64,000 nucleotides of DNA from contig NC_057316.1 in NCBI RefSeq assembly GCF_000687475.1, positions 6,014,001 to 6,078,000 of the forward strand. The letters run 5' to 3'. This DNA comes from Ustilaginoidea virens (taxonomy: Eukaryota > Ascomycota > Sordariomycetes > Hypocreales > Clavicipitaceae). Positions 1 through 12,015 of the stretch are shown here, piece after piece (within the stretch, counting starts at the first letter, position 1; each line of letters starts with the position of its first letter). A model generated the notes under the pieces. That model searched no databases. It was given only the letters and a program-made list of their open reading frames with translations, and had not been told where the DNA came from. Made by a program: the position numbers and the translations under genes.

Positions 1-1
1 T

Positions 2-2908
2 AAAAAGGTTAGAAGACCTTCTAAAGATGCGATACCTAATCCAGCTAAATGCCTGGATATTATAGAAGGTGATACTTTTACTATATCACCTATGCCATAT
101 AATAAACGACCTATTGCCCTTATATTAGTGGACAGAAAATCCCGATTCCGTTGGCTTTACTTACTGCCTAATAGGGAAGGCACTATTATTTTTAAAGCAT
201 TACAGAGCTTTATACAGAGCCTATAGGTCAGATATGGTAAAACGCCTGTTGAATTCCACTATGATGGTAGAAATGAAATCAACAAAATGCTTAGTAATTG
301 GCTTATCGAATAGGGTATAGCTTTTAATACCTCTTGCCCTTATATTTACGAATAAAACGGCCTAGTTGAGCGCTCCATTAGGGTTATAGCTGATAGGCTA
401 CGTGCTACTATGGCCTGGTCAAGGCTACTATCTAACCTTTAGTCCGCTGTAATTACTGGCGTTGTTATGCTAGTAAATATAATAGCAGTTACTAACAGAC
501 TTTTTAGCCCCTATCAGGAGCTACTAAAGGATTACGACTAAATAACACTAGAGCACTACCCTGACCTTATTAACCTTAGGGCTATTGGAGCAGCTATTGA
601 AGTACTTATACTATATAAAAAGCGTGTAAAAAGCCGTAAATTAGCGCTCTATATTAAGCCTGGTAGGCTCCTTGCCACTCTAGGTAATAATACTTACCTA
701 ATCTACCTTCTAAAGAAGAAGGTTATTATTAAAACAACTTTTATTACCTTTATTTATTAAAATGAAGGTATAGGCCTTATTTCTATTGGCCTAGAAGGAG
801 ACTTTTATAGAGGGCAAAATACAGGTTTAGAGGGGGTATTTAGCAGAGAACCTGCTATTTTACTGGATGACCTTAAAAGCATGCCGGACCCTACTAACCT
901 TACTAATATTACTAATACTAATATTATACCGGATAACCTAGAAAGTATGCCGGACCCTACTAATTTTACCAGCGTTACTAATACTAATGCTACCTTAGAT
1001 AACCGTCCTATAATACAGTCCCCGGCTACTGCAAAGGATGACCTTATAGATATCCTTACTAGCCTTAATCCTACTGACCTTGCTGGCCCTGCTGGCCCTG
1101 CTAATCCTACCGACCTTACTAGCCCTATTGGCCTAGCTGGCCCTACCGACCCTATTGGCCCTACCGACTTATTCCCTTAGGAAGGTAATATCTTATACCA
1201 CTTGATATAGGATTCCTGCTATGCAGCTAAGCATAAGCTAGCTAAAAAGGCCCCTGATGGTATGCATAATAGCTGGAAGGATGTGCTACGAAGCCCTGAA
1301 AAAGACCTTTGGATAAAGGCATTATTTAAGGAATTTAAGCAGCTATTGGATACTAAAGTCTTCCAATTTATTCCTAAGTCTAGCGTTCCTATTGATAGGA
1401 AAATTATATGCAATAGGCCTGTTTTTCGGGTTAAAAAGGATGCTAATAATCAGCCTATAAAATATAAGGCTAGATTAGTTGTTAAGGGCTTTATGTAAGT
1501 CGAAGGAAAGGATTTTCAGTATACTTATGCTTCTACCTCTATCCTACCTACCTAGAGGGTTATACTAGCTTTAGCTGCTAGTAATAACTGGGAGATAGAG
1601 CAAATCGACTTTATAGGCGCCTTCCTAAATAGCGAACTTTCTAAGACTATTTATATAGATATCCCTGATGGATTTCTTAAATTTACAGAAAGTCTACTAA
1701 CTGATAGCAAGCTTTAGTCTAATATATAGCGCTAACGGCTACTAACTTTACTTAAAGAAGCTGGATTTAACCCTTCTATTAAGCAAGCTATCTTACTAAA
1801 GAAGGCCCTATACGGGCTAAAATAAGTACCCTGCGAATAGCAATACCGGCTAAAAGACCTGATTTCTAGTAAAGGTTTTTTACCTTTAGCTTCTGATGCT
1901 GCCGTCTTTTATAATAAGTAAACTAGCACCTTTATCGTCACCTATATTGACGATTGCCTATTAGTTGGTCCAAATATAACTTATATTAACTAGCTAAAAA
2001 GGAAATTCCATAAGGTCTATACTATAGAAGACCGCGGTCTGGCTTCCTTCTTCCTAGGTATATAGATTATACGAAATAAAAAGGAAGGTCTATTATGGCT
2101 ACACCAAGCCCAATTTATAGCAGAGGTCTTAGCTAAATTCGGCTTATAGGATACTAAACCTTAGCTAATTCCACTTTAACTAGGGATTCTAAATGAATCT
2201 AGTGGAAAAGACCTCAGCCCTACTGATCAGAGCCTTTATCAGAGCCTTACTAGCACTATAATATGGCTTATAATGATGACTAGGCCCGACCTAGCATTTC
2301 CTACCTAATACCTCTCTCGGTTTATATCTAAGGCAACTAATGTGCATTTAAATGCTGCGAAAGGCAGCTTTAGCTACCTTAAAGGCACTAAGAACCAAGC
2401 TATTTGCTTTAGTGCTACTAAAAGCAACTAATAGCCTATTATAACCGCTTATTCTGATAGCGATTTTGCTGGCTGTAAAGAAACCTTTAAATCTACTAGA
2501 GGCTTCCTAACTACTATTAATAGTAGTCTTATTAGCTGGCGTTCTAAGAGAGCCTCTTTAGTAGTGCTTTCTACTTTAGAAGCTAAATCTAATGTATTAC
2601 TTGAGACTATCCGTAAGGTATAGTGGCTTTCTAACCTTTATAAGGAGCTGGAAATTGATATTATACGCCCTATACCGCTATACTGCGATAACTAAGGCTC
2701 TATTTCGAATTCTAACGACCCTAATCAGCATGCTCGCACTAAGCATACACTATTAAAATTCTGGTATATTAGGGAGCAAGCCCAGCTGGGCTTAGTTAAA
2801 ATTACCTACTTACCTACTAATAGTATGCCTGCTGACGGTCTTACGAAGCCACTACCAGGCCCTAAATTTACTAGGTTCCGCGAGTTATTAGGTCTTAGGG
2901 CCTACTAA
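2..2908 (+). pseudogene. Copia-1a pol remnant: integrase, RT, RNase H
   Basis: One frame (codons starting at 2, 5, 8...) runs to the stop at 2906-2908 with no net frameshift but many TAA/TAG stops. The integrase core covers roughly 2-700, with the third catalytic Glu in an NGLVERSI motif just after a stop near 355. A Pro/Thr/Gly-rich linker follows (about 881-1180, open throughout). RT starts near 1270, and its active site reads YIDD near 1950 where Copia-1b has YVDD. RNase H covers about 2280-2908. Comparison with Copia-1b shows the cause of the stops: TAG at 311-313 replaces a Gln codon and TAG at 440-442 replaces a Trp codon. The protein would copy and integrate the element, but this copy cannot make it. 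Confidence 0.9.
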
Positions 2909-3019
2909 CTTATACTAACTCACTTTTACTAAGGTTTTTCTTATGTTTTTCCTTAGTACTTTTAATGCATTTTCTTTTATTATCCTTTATACGATTAGCT
3001 TGCTACTACAGTAGCTAAT

Positions 3020-3028
3020 CAGAGGGGG
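3020..3028 (+). other. Polypurine tract of Copia-1a
   Basis: The run cagaggggg lies directly against the 3' LTR start (TGTTAAAATCC). This is the position and composition expected for the plus-strand DNA primer. The same tract is present on the minus strand at 22280-22288 in Copia-1b. Confidence 0.8.
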
Positions 3029-3763
3029 TGTTAAAATCCTATAGTAGCCTATTAGGCTGCTGGCCTAATGCTCTGCTGGCTTACTGACCTTCTGTCCCTT
3101 ATACCGCCTCTTTGACTTATAGTAGTCTTACCTTAGGCCTTTGCCTTTTACCTTAGGATTTTCAGTGGATTATTTACTGTATATTAAGTAAGGTAGGCCT
3201 TATTAAAAAAGGTGTGGCATTGCTAAATTAGCGTGGTGGGCCTACTAGTATGGTGGCGGCCTACTAGTGTGGTGGCTAGTCCACTAGTGTGGTGGGTAGT
3301 CACTAGCGTGGTGGTTAGTTACTAGCGTGGTGGCTAATTACTAGTGCGGTGGTTAGGGTGGTTGGAAAGGCTGGATATAGTGGGGCTGCTGACGTATTAT
3401 ATATGTGGCATAGCGAGCATTACGGGGAGCTTTCTTACTGGCTACCTGGATGCCTGGGCCCACCCCTCCTTCGTGTATATATAGGATAGCTTTCCCCTTT
3501 CTTTCTAGATAGTAGAAGGGTAGCACAATCGAGTCTGTTAATGCACTATATGCCTCTTAACTTCTTACCTTCCCTGCGTTTTCTGGTTATCTTATATTTG
3601 CCTTGCCTTTATACTTGCCCTGCTTTATAGCACTTGTATAGTCTTAGGACTTAGTGAAAAATCTAGTATTATACTAAGATTAGTTCATAGGTCGCAGACA
3701 GTCTCGTGCCATCTAGCTAGCTAGTAAGGCTCTGCTTTTATAGTAACCTTGAGAATTGCAATA
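3029..3763 (+). repeat. Copia-1a 3' LTR (735 bp)
   Basis: Starts TGTTAAAATCC and ends TTGCAATA. It matches the two LTRs of Copia-1b and the LTR pieces at 47997-48840, 63551-63863 and 63970-64000. It contains the degenerate minisatellite at 3231-3362, so it should hold the promoter and polyadenylation signals. The Gypsy A sequence resumes right after it with gtata. Confidence 0.92.
3231..3362 (+). repeat. Minisatellite in the Copia-1 LTR
   Basis: Degenerate tandem units of about 16-20 bp built on gtggtgg..tagt..actag. Related units are at about 21925-22095, 28505-28675, 48235-48430 and 48800-48840/63551-63650 in other LTR copies. Unit number and spacing differ between copies: the 48235-48430 copy carries an additional unit pair. 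Confidence 0.8.
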
Positions 3764-5245
3764 GTATAATTCTATTTAGCTTTTATAAGCTATACCGAAT
3801 AGTATACGATTAGGTAGAGTGCCTTATCCTCCCCGATCTAAGAGAAGTAGCTGCTAAGAGTTATACTAGAGCTATTTGCTTTAAGGATCGTTTCCTTTTT
3901 AGGGTCCTATTAGGCGAGGACTAGGTATAAAATAAAGTACTGCTTAAGTATTTAGAAAGCCTTTTCTTCTTCTTTAAGCTATTAAAAAGGGATACCCTTC
4001 TATATTAGTCGAACTAGGGGCTTTATTAGGTAGGAGAAATTCGGGATAAAATCGCGGTAGAAGTTTGTAAACCCTAGAAAGCTTTAAATGCCCTATAATT
4101 TTGTAGGGGCTTCCTATTCTTAAATTGCTTTAATCTTCTTAGGGTTTAATTGGATCTCCTTTCCTACTGCTACAATAAAGCTAAGATAGTATACCTCCTT
4201 TACTATAAAATTATATTTATTGAGATCTAGATTTAGGCCGGTATCTTATAGGCGCCTAAGGATAACCCTAATGCAGTCTATATATTTCTACTATAAGCCT
4301 CTAGTATAAACTAAAACGTCGTTTAGGTAAGCAGTAGTAAAATCCCCTAATAAGTCCCCTAAGGCCCTATTGATATATCGCTGGAATATTATAGGGGCCC
4401 CGGTTAGGCTAAAGGGGGTCACTAACCACTCAAAAAGGCCGAAGCGGGTCCGGAATACAATTAAATATTTATCGCCTTTAGTAATATAAATCTTATAGAA
4501 TGCAGTACGGATATCCACCTTTATAAACTATATCGCCTAAGATAGGGAATATAGTATCTCCTTAATTAAAGAAAGAGGGTACCGATCCTACGCCGTAACT
4601 TTATTCAGGGCCTAATAATCTATGCAAAAATGCTATCTGCCGTTCGTTTTTTTCGCAAGCAGGATTAATACCGCTACCGATAAGGAGCTCGCGTAGATCT
4701 ATCTTTTATCTATAAGGTTAGTTACCTATCTCTAAACCTTAAGTAACTAATCCCGCGGCATATTATATAGCGGTCCCTATAGGAGGTCGGGTGGCCCCCT
4801 ATTTGGGGTCGGTTTAAGCTTAATATAGTAATTAAGTATGCCCTGGTGTGGTGGGAGGCCGGAGGCCTTTATCTTATCGAAGAGGTTGGTGAAGTCCTAA
4901 AGCTTAGGCGGTAGGGTCTACGGCTAGGCCGGGGGGGGAACTGAATTCTAATAAGGCAGGAGTGTGATATAGAGGATACATATAAGCTTTTATAGGCTTA
5001 TAAAGAAGAAAGAGGTCGAGTTATCTTAGGTGTATACCGCGCGTTATAGTATACCGTAAAAAACTAATCTAAAGATATTAATCGCGGCGGGCCTAGAGGA
5101 TTAAATAGTTAATTCTTTTATAAAGAGGCCGCTAGCAGCTCTAATTTTTAGTTAGCGCTACTTCGCCTATAGTTCGATATTGCGGTATTCTATCTAAGGC
5201 AACCCTAGAATTATATCGCGGGTAAGGCCCAGGACGATATATAGT
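3764..5245 (-). mobile_element. Gypsy A, left visible segment
   Basis: Ty3/Gypsy element in minus orientation. It is cut on its left by Copia-1a and on its right by Copia-2, and continues at 12710. It is collinear with Gypsy B at about 15108-16590, which shows both insertion sites empty. Its 3' half (rest of RNase H, integrase, 3' LTR) lies left of the window. Confidence 0.92.
3764..5245 (-). pseudogene. Gypsy A pol remnant: RT and start of RNase H
   Basis: Read on the minus strand, RT motifs are in order: an LNKVTAQDRYPL block, a VDIRTAFYKI block near 4520, the FGLFEWLVTPFSLTGAP block near 4430, and the active-site box at 4318-4329, which reads YLND rather than YLDD. The thumb/connection motif FLGFTNFYRDFIP follows near 4030, and RNase H begins near 3900. 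A 75-codon stretch at 4291-4518 is open. Elsewhere TAA/TAG stops interrupt the frame. Family knowledge: this is the Gypsy pol order PR-RT-RH-INT. Confidence 0.9.
5241..5245. repeat. Left target-site duplication of Copia-2 (atagt)
   Basis: The atagt before the LTR matches atagt at 12710-12714 after the element. Gypsy B has the uninterrupted sequence near 16580. The match only works if the LTR begins TATTGCAA, which sets the LTR boundary for this family. Confidence 0.9.
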
Positions 5246-5939
5246 TATTGCAAAATGGTGATTCAGAACACTGTTGGAAATGTACTGGATACCGACAGTG
5301 GCGTACAAGGCGTTGCAGAATAAAACAAAGAGCTGGTTAAAGATTTAAAGCGCACAAGAGGTTGACCAGAGCAAAGATGTCAGGGAAATCTGATTCTAAT
5401 TGTTGGTGACTATTCTAGCTAGAAAGAGGGAATTTTGGGCATATTTCTACCATCTTGAAAAAGTGGTTGAAAATAATGAAAAACCGCAAAAATAGCGAAA
5501 AACCCGACGAAAAGTCGGTCTGCCCAATATCCTACCCAGTGCATACCCAACCAAGCCCAGTGGCTTATAGCGGTGTGCCGGATGCCCTGTAACAGCCTGC
5601 CGTACGGGCCGGAAGCCCTATATCGGTCTGCCGTAAATGACTGGTGTAGCGGGTGACTGTATGTAGAAGGCCGAAAGTGCTGGTTTGCCCATTTGGTAAT
5701 CCCGTAGAAATGCGCCGCCTATTGTGGGCCCTGTGGCCCGCTGTGACCGGCCGCTGTGGCCGGCTGTAGGGCGCTGTGCCGGTGCCGTGACCGGCGCTGT
5801 GGCCTACTGTAATCGGCGTTGTGGGGCGCTGTGCCCCACCATAGCGCCTGGTATAGCCACCGCGATATCTCAATGCAGAAACGTCGTATAGTGGCGAGAC
5901 CAGTACCAAAATACAGCTAAAAAGGCGCTGATTTCAACA
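5246..5939 (-). repeat. Copia-2 3' LTR (694 bp)
   Basis: Identical in length to the 5' LTR at 12016-12709. By eye the two differ at about 14 positions, all transitions. Eleven of these are CpA/TpG to TpA, the RIP pattern. A GC-rich run of CTGTGGCC-like repeats occupies about 5715-5835. The apparent 114-codon frame across it is a by-product of this composition. Confidence 0.93.
5715..5835. repeat. GC-rich short repeat in Copia-2 3' LTR
   Basis: Imperfect repeats of a CTGTGGCC/GCCGCTGTG type, about 8-16 bp apart. The same array is present in the other LTR at 12485-12605. It stands out from the AT-rich surroundings. Confidence 0.65.
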
Positions 5940-6028
5940 CCCCCTCTGATTAGCAACATGGCTAATCCTAGCGTTAGAATAAAAGAAAGAAACCTTGTAA
6001 AAAAAATCAGAAAAAAAAGATGATGATG

Positions 6029-9000
6029 CTATAGGGATTGCAGCCCTAATAGCTGCCGAAATATGGGGAATTTCGGGCTTGGAAGTGGTTTGGTGAGTCC
6101 ATCCGCAGGCATATCTATCGTGGGTAAATAAGATATTTTTACTAGGCCGGCTTGGGCCTTCTCACGTATATACCGGAATTTAAGCAAGGTATGCTTAGTA
6201 CGGGCATGCTGATTTGGGTCATTTGCGTTAGAAATAGACCCTTAGTTATCGCAGTATAGTGGTATCGGGCGTTAAATATCGACCTGGATTTCTTTAAATA
6301 AATTAGATATCCACTCCACTTCGCGAATCGCTTCAAGCATTACATCAGACTCGGCTTCAAGCGTTGATAAAACTACAGTCGAAGACCGTTTTAACCTCCA
6401 GCTAATAGGCCCACCATTCAAGGTAGTAAGATAACCACTAGTGGACTTAGAAGTCAGCCGGCATCTAGCAAAATCGCTATCAGAAAATGCAGCTAATACT
6501 ACGGTAGCTTTAGCGGCTCGGTAATAAATGGCTATATTTGCCGTACCAGCTAAGTAGCGAAAAGCGCCCTTAGCAGCATTAAGCTGTGTAGTGGAAGCCT
6601 GTTGCATATATCGTGACAGGTATTGCATTGGAAAGGCAAGGTCAGGTCTTAATATCATTATTAACCACATCGATGTCCCTACTAGCTGCTAGAATAAGTA
6701 TTGATTACTAGCATCCAGCGGCATATTACCAGCCTCAGACTCAGCAAGTATACCGGGCTATAGTAGGATTAAATACGGTCGTGCGTCCTTAAGGTTAAAC
6801 TTCTCAAGGACTTCCGCAATAAATTGCAATTAGTGCAGCCATAACAGGCCCTTTTCTCTATCCCTAATAATCTACACTCCTAGAAAGAAGGAGGCAGGTC
6901 CTCAGTCTTCTATAGTATAAACCTTATAGAATTTAGCCTTAAGCTAGTCAATATAGCTAAGGTCCGGACCGATAATCAAGCAGTCATCTACATAGGTCAT
7001 AATAAAGGTATGCGTTCCTTTATTATAGAAGACGGCGGCATCAGAAAGTAATAGCGTAAAACCCTCTTATACTAGAAGGTCTTTTAACCGTAACTGCCAC
7101 TCGCAAGGGCCTTATTTAAGCCCATATAAGGCTTTCTTCAATAGTATAACCTATAATGCAGAGGGGTCATATCCAACCTTAGTAAGCAAGGCTAGAAGTC
7201 GACGATACTACTGGTTAGACTATAAGGCTAGGTTAGGTGAGAGTAGGCTTTCTGCAAATTCTAGAAAACCAGCTAGAATCTCTATATAAATCGTCTCCAG
7301 TAGTTCACTATTTAGAAAGGCACCAATAAAGTCGATCTGCTCTATTTCCTAGTTATTTGCAGCAGTAAGAGCAAGGATAATCCTCTATATTAGTGGGATC
7401 GAAGTAGAGGCATAGGTCTCCATAAAGTCTTGCCTAAATACCTGCATAAAGCCTTTAATAACTAATCGTACCTTATATTTAACCGGGTTATTATTCGCAT
7501 CTTTCTTAATACGAAAAACAGGCCGGTTACGCAATATTTTCCTACTAGCAGGAACACTAGTCTTAGGAATAAATTGGAAGATATTTAAATCGATTAATTG
7601 CTCGAATTCCGAAAATAAGGCTTTAACCCAGCTATCCTTATATGGGTTATATAAGACTTCCTTCTAGCTATTAGGCATACCTTCTAGGGCCCGTTTTGCA
7701 GCCTTTACCTTACAGTAGATATCATGCATTTATTAGTAAAAGGCATAGGAAGGGTGGAAATCCTGTGTAGAAGCCTCTAGGGGGCTGCTTAGGTATCCGA
7801 AAATCTGGTCGTTTTTCGGCTGGGTGGGTAGGAAAGCACCCTATTAGTCAGTCTATAGGTCAGACTATTGGTCAGACTATTGGTCAGTCTGTGGGTTAGG
7901 CTATTAGTCAGCCTATAGGTCCAAAAGTGACCTATAGTATCTATAACCTAGGATACCTTGCACGTCTCGTATCCGTAGTATTCTTCCTCGAATTCTACCC
8001 CTAGTAGCCCTAACCTAATATAGCTAAATAGGCACCTTTTCTAATACTCGAAACATTTTCTCCTACAGTCTCTCATTTAAGGCAATATCTAGACTCTCGA
8101 ATTTCAGATATTCTAGTATAGGCAGCGTTTTACTATGGCGAAATACTGCGTTTACTAGGAAGCCGGGCGAAAAGGCAGAATCTATTGTATCGGAAAATCG
8201 CAGAAAATCAGTATATATAGGGCTTTAAGATTCGGACCATTAAAAATTTATTGTGTGGGGCAAGTTAGAATTTTTACTTATATAGGTCATACCCACTTTT
8301 GTGACGGATTCGGAAAATCTTTAAGATTAAGATTCCTAGTGACGAAAACTTTCTGCATTTCCTAGCATTTACAGCCTTTTTATATGGGAAAAAGGCATAA
8401 ATTCCTTAGCTAGTAAAAAGGGACCGTCTTGCTTAAGCTAAAAAGCTAAGTTAGGCTAAAGCGATTTAGAATCGAAAGACGGCGAATTGCTAGGAAATAT
8501 TATAGAGTGCTATAGCGGGCCAATTGGTAGGCCCACTGGTTGTAGTGGATCCGTATGCTGTATTAGGCCTATTGGTTGTGGTGGGCCCGTGGGCTATATT
8601 AGATCTATAGCCTATAGTAGGCCTATGCCTTCGACTAGGCCTATACCGTCGGTCTTAAACGAAATAGGCATATCTAGGCGAGGCGACTTCCAGATAGGTT
8701 CTTCTAGAGCAATTTAGTCGATATTTACCCCCTCTAAATTAGAAGGCGGTTAGAAATTAAAAGTGCCCTCTAGACTACTTAAAATAGGGCCTATACCTTC
8801 ATTTTGGTAGGTAAAAGTAATAAAAGAGGTCTTAGTAACGACCCGGCGATATAGGATATAGACGAGGTAGGTACCATTACCTAGCATAGCTAGTAACCTA
8901 CCTAACTCGGTCTAGGAGGCTAGCTTATAGCTAATGACCCGTTTTTCTAGAGGGATTAGCACCTCTACAGCCGCACTAATAGCCCTAAAGCTAGTAAGGT

Positions 9001-11734
9001 CGGGTAGGTAGTAGTGCGTAATTTCCGGAAAGTCCTTCTTTAATTCTTCAAAAGGTAACGAAAAACGGTTTATAACTGCTATTAGATTTACCAAGGTAGT
9101 AATACTAAGAATAACTACAGACCAAAGGTAAGAAAGTAACCGAGACCAAAGTATAGTAGCTCTAAGTCGGTTAACGATAACCTATATAGAGCGTTCTACT
9201 AACCCATTTTGCTTATAAATATAAAGGGAAGAGGTTAAAAAATCTATGCCCTTAAGAGCTAGCCAGGCTGTAATAACATCGTTGATTTCCTTACCACCAT
9301 TATAATAGAATTCAATAGCTGATTTGCCATAGCGATTCCTAAGACCTTAGAAGAACCCCTATAATACTAGGAATACCGTAGGTCCTTCCTTATTAGGTAG
9401 TAGGTGCACCTAACGGAAGCATAATTTCCGGTCAACTAAGATGAGGCAAATGGGGCGTTTATTATATAGTAGAGGGTTGATTTAGAAGATATCGCCCTCT
9501 ATAATATCCAAATAATGCATAGGGTCTAGTATAGCCCCTAATGTAAAACGCCGAACTAATTTTGCCCTTTTACAGGCGATACAGTTAAAATCAGAATCCT
9601 TTACCTTACTGAGATTAGGTAACCCTATGGTTGATACACAGGTTTTCTTTAAAAGTTGGATTCCAATATGCCCAAGCCGGATATGCTAAAGTCCGGCTAA
9701 TAATAGCAGCTTTTGATATTCTGTATCAGCAGCTGGTATTATAATTAGGGCTGGGTTGAGGGCGACCGGGGCCCTCTATAGTAGTTAGGCTGTATTGGGA
9801 ATAGCAGCCTCTATTAGTACCACCGAAAAACCGGGACTAGCTAGTGGGGTAGCTTGCGAATTAGCTAGTGGATAGTCCGAGTTAGCTAGTAGGGTAGGTA
9901 AATCCTCTGGCAGGGGATATTCCTCGTATTCTTCTAAGTTGGCTGGGGTAGGTAATTCGACCGAAATACTGTGTGAAGCCGGGTAGCTGGTATAGTGTAA
10001 AAACGGCGAATCTACCCCTTTTTATTATAAAAAGAAGCCATACTTCTTAAAATTAAGAAGCCCAATACACTTATTATTGCTGTTAACTAGGCTTTAGCCC
10101 TGAATACTGCCACGATTCAGATAGTATTTAACGCCGCTAAAGATATTAATATTAAAGGCTGGTATAAAGAGGGCGTTGGTTAGCTCTAAGGTGCCCCACT
10201 GAGGTGGGTTAGTGGCCTATAGTACGGTAAAACGCGCTGTGCCCCACCCACTGGGCTTGATTGGGCCACCACCTGTGCTAATAACTAGTCTGTTTCCGGT
10301 ATAGTATTGGAAGTAGGTGAAGTGCTTTTTATCGTTGATAATATACACCGTAGAACTAGTATCGTAGAGTAAAGAATCTATTGGCGTTTTCCCACCGGAT
10401 TATACACTATAGCTAGTAGCTAGAAATTGCATATATTCGCGGTCCTAGAAGGAAGAATAGGCTGTCTTACTAGGTATAAGACTTAGAGTGTTATAATTCC
10501 CTAATACAAAGGAATTAATAGTCTTTTCCTTTTCGTCGGTCTTTTATAGGGTATCTACTTTATTAGCTAAATCTTTCTTCTCTTTCTTCTTCTTATTTTC
10601 CGGCTTACCTTATGTAGCTAAAGAAGACCCTTATTATTGGGTAGAAGAAGACCCCTGTTTCTTTTTATTAGCGTTAGTAGTAGTGTTTTTACCACCCTTA
10701 CTAGTGTTATTACTAGCTGGCTTACTACTATTGTTAGTAGCGGCACCCTTAACCTTTGCGAGGTGGGTAGTAGCCCTTGCTACTAATGATCCTTTAATGC
10801 GTTATTCTTCCAGTAAATCAACCATATAAAATTGCAGGTTAATATTTGATATATTTCCCTAAGTATAGGCGATTCTCATCATTATGCGGTGCTATTCTGC
10901 CCACTGAAAAAAGACCCCTTCTACAGCATATAAATACTAGCTAATTTAGTCGAAAGGTTGTATGTAGGAGCCTAAAATTTGCAGCCTGGATAGGTAGCTA
11001 TTAAAGGAGGCATTAAAAGATTCCAAAGTACCCTTATAGCCTATAAAATTTAGTTAATAGAAGGCAGGGTATAGGTGGGTCCGCTGTATGTCTAATGAGT
11101 GAGAATACTATTTGGTGAGTAATGTAAAGGCTGACTCTAGGTCAGTGCACCAGTTAATAGCGGCAGCTGGTCCTTCTGTGCAACTATTCTTAATAAGTAA
11201 TAGTAAAAGTACTTACTCTGAGTCGTTAAATTTGCTAGCAATAGAAGGATCTTCGATAAATTTGGCGATATTAAGTGCCCTAAGTTAAATCATAAGGGCC
11301 TGTTTCCATTAGTCGAAGTTAGATGCCCCCCTTAGCTTTTGGGATTCCTGGAATCCATTAGCTGTCTTAGCTAGTTCCTTAATAGCTATAGCGCTGACTT
11401 GGCTGCTAATACTAGATGGAACCGGCAGGGGTTGCTAGGCTTTAGGTGGTGATAGTGGGTTATTTCCTTTACCCACAGGGGTTTAGAAGGTATCTATATC
11501 TATCATATCCTAGGATAGTGGGCTAGTAGTAGGCTTGATTAGTCTGTCTACTAAGGTGCCCACCTTATTAGCCAAAAAATCGATTTTAGAATTAATTCGA
11601 TTAAATTTATAGTTGAATTCTTTTCTTATTTCCTATTGGTCTTCCTTAAGCTAGGCAATTTCCTAGTCATTATTAGATTCTTCTACCTCTGCCGTATAAC
11701 TTGGGTTATCGGTAGGAACGTTCTGACTAGCTAT
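6029..11734 (-). pseudogene. Copia-2 gag-pol polyprotein, RIP-inactivated
   Basis: One minus-strand frame of 1902 codons, stop at 6029-6031, no net frameshift, many TAA/TAG stops. The likely start is ATA at 11732-11734, read as a mutated ATG before ASQNVP. Order: Gag with a Lys/Asn/Ser-rich end (about codons 1-410); protease whose DTGS motif reads DTSS; integrase near 9000-9650, with the second catalytic Asp changed to Asn (YYNGG near 9295) but Glu kept in NGLVERS; a Pro-rich linker (about 7800-8900) longer than in Copia-1; RT with intact YVDD at 6983-6994; RNase H in an open stretch at 6272-6670. It encodes all functions for reverse transcription and integration but cannot be translated through. 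Confidence 0.9.
7847..7918 (-). repeat. Six 12-bp tandem repeats in the Copia-2 linker
   Basis: Units such as gtcagactattg, repeated six times head to tail, with two adjacent units identical. The period is a multiple of three, so they expand a low-complexity peptide between integrase and RT without shifting the frame. Confidence 0.85.
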
Positions 11735-12000
11735 TATAGGAAGAGAAAAGGTGCCAGAAAGTCTTAAAAATGCGAAGAAAATTAAGACTAAAAATCTAGA
11801 TAAAACTAGAAGAAAGCTGCGTTAAGGAATAACCTTAGAAAATCCTATTGCAAGGATGTGTTGCAGCTTGGTGTGGTAGCTGGGTTCCTAAATCTGGGAT
11901 GATCAGTCCCTTATTAGTAGATTTCTAGAAGGTTAGCTGCTAAATGCGTTAAAATCCTAAGTTAGTGTAAAAAAAAGTCTTAAGCTGGAAGCCTTAAGAC

Positions 12001-12015
12001 ACCGGGCTCATAACC
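12001..12015 (-). other. Primer-binding site of Copia-2 (half-tRNA-iMet type)
   Basis: The plus-strand text accgggctcataacc abuts the 5' LTR. It reads as the anticodon arm of initiator tRNA-Met (CAT anticodon between gggct and aaccc-like arms). On the element strand it is therefore complementary to the internal part of that tRNA. Family knowledge: Drosophila copia primes from a 5' half of initiator tRNA-Met in this way. Confidence 0.75.

Larger units (their letters stand above)
1..3763 (+). mobile_element. Copia-1a: LTR retrotransposon, left part outside window
   Basis: Ty1/Copia element in plus orientation. The window opens inside its integrase core. It then shows the integrase-RT linker, RT, RNase H, a polypurine tract and a complete 3' LTR. 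Its coding part is a close homologue of Copia-1b (21536-28860), in the opposite orientation. It is inserted in the RNase H region of Gypsy A: the Gypsy sequence resumes at 3764, and the empty site is visible in Gypsy B near 15100. The left TSD is beyond the window. RIP damage is much heavier than in Copia-1b. Confidence 0.95.

Noticed and set aside
1..3028. Reassigned stop codons (TAA/TAG read as Gln)
   Set aside because: Many stops fit Gln, but others replace Trp (for example 440-442), and ATG becomes ATA in several elements. CpA/TpG mutation explains all three; a code change does not.
3231..3362. CRISPR-like array
   Set aside because: Units are degenerate and contiguous, without regular unique spacers, inside a eukaryotic LTR.
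5565..5909. 114-codon frame in the Copia-2 LTR (also 12335-12679)
   Set aside because: Lies wholly inside the LTR and its GC-rich repeat, with low complexity and no relation to gag-pol. A composition artefact.
12001..12015. tRNA-Met gene
   Set aside because: Only the anticodon-arm segment is present, next to an LTR; no acceptor, D or T arms.
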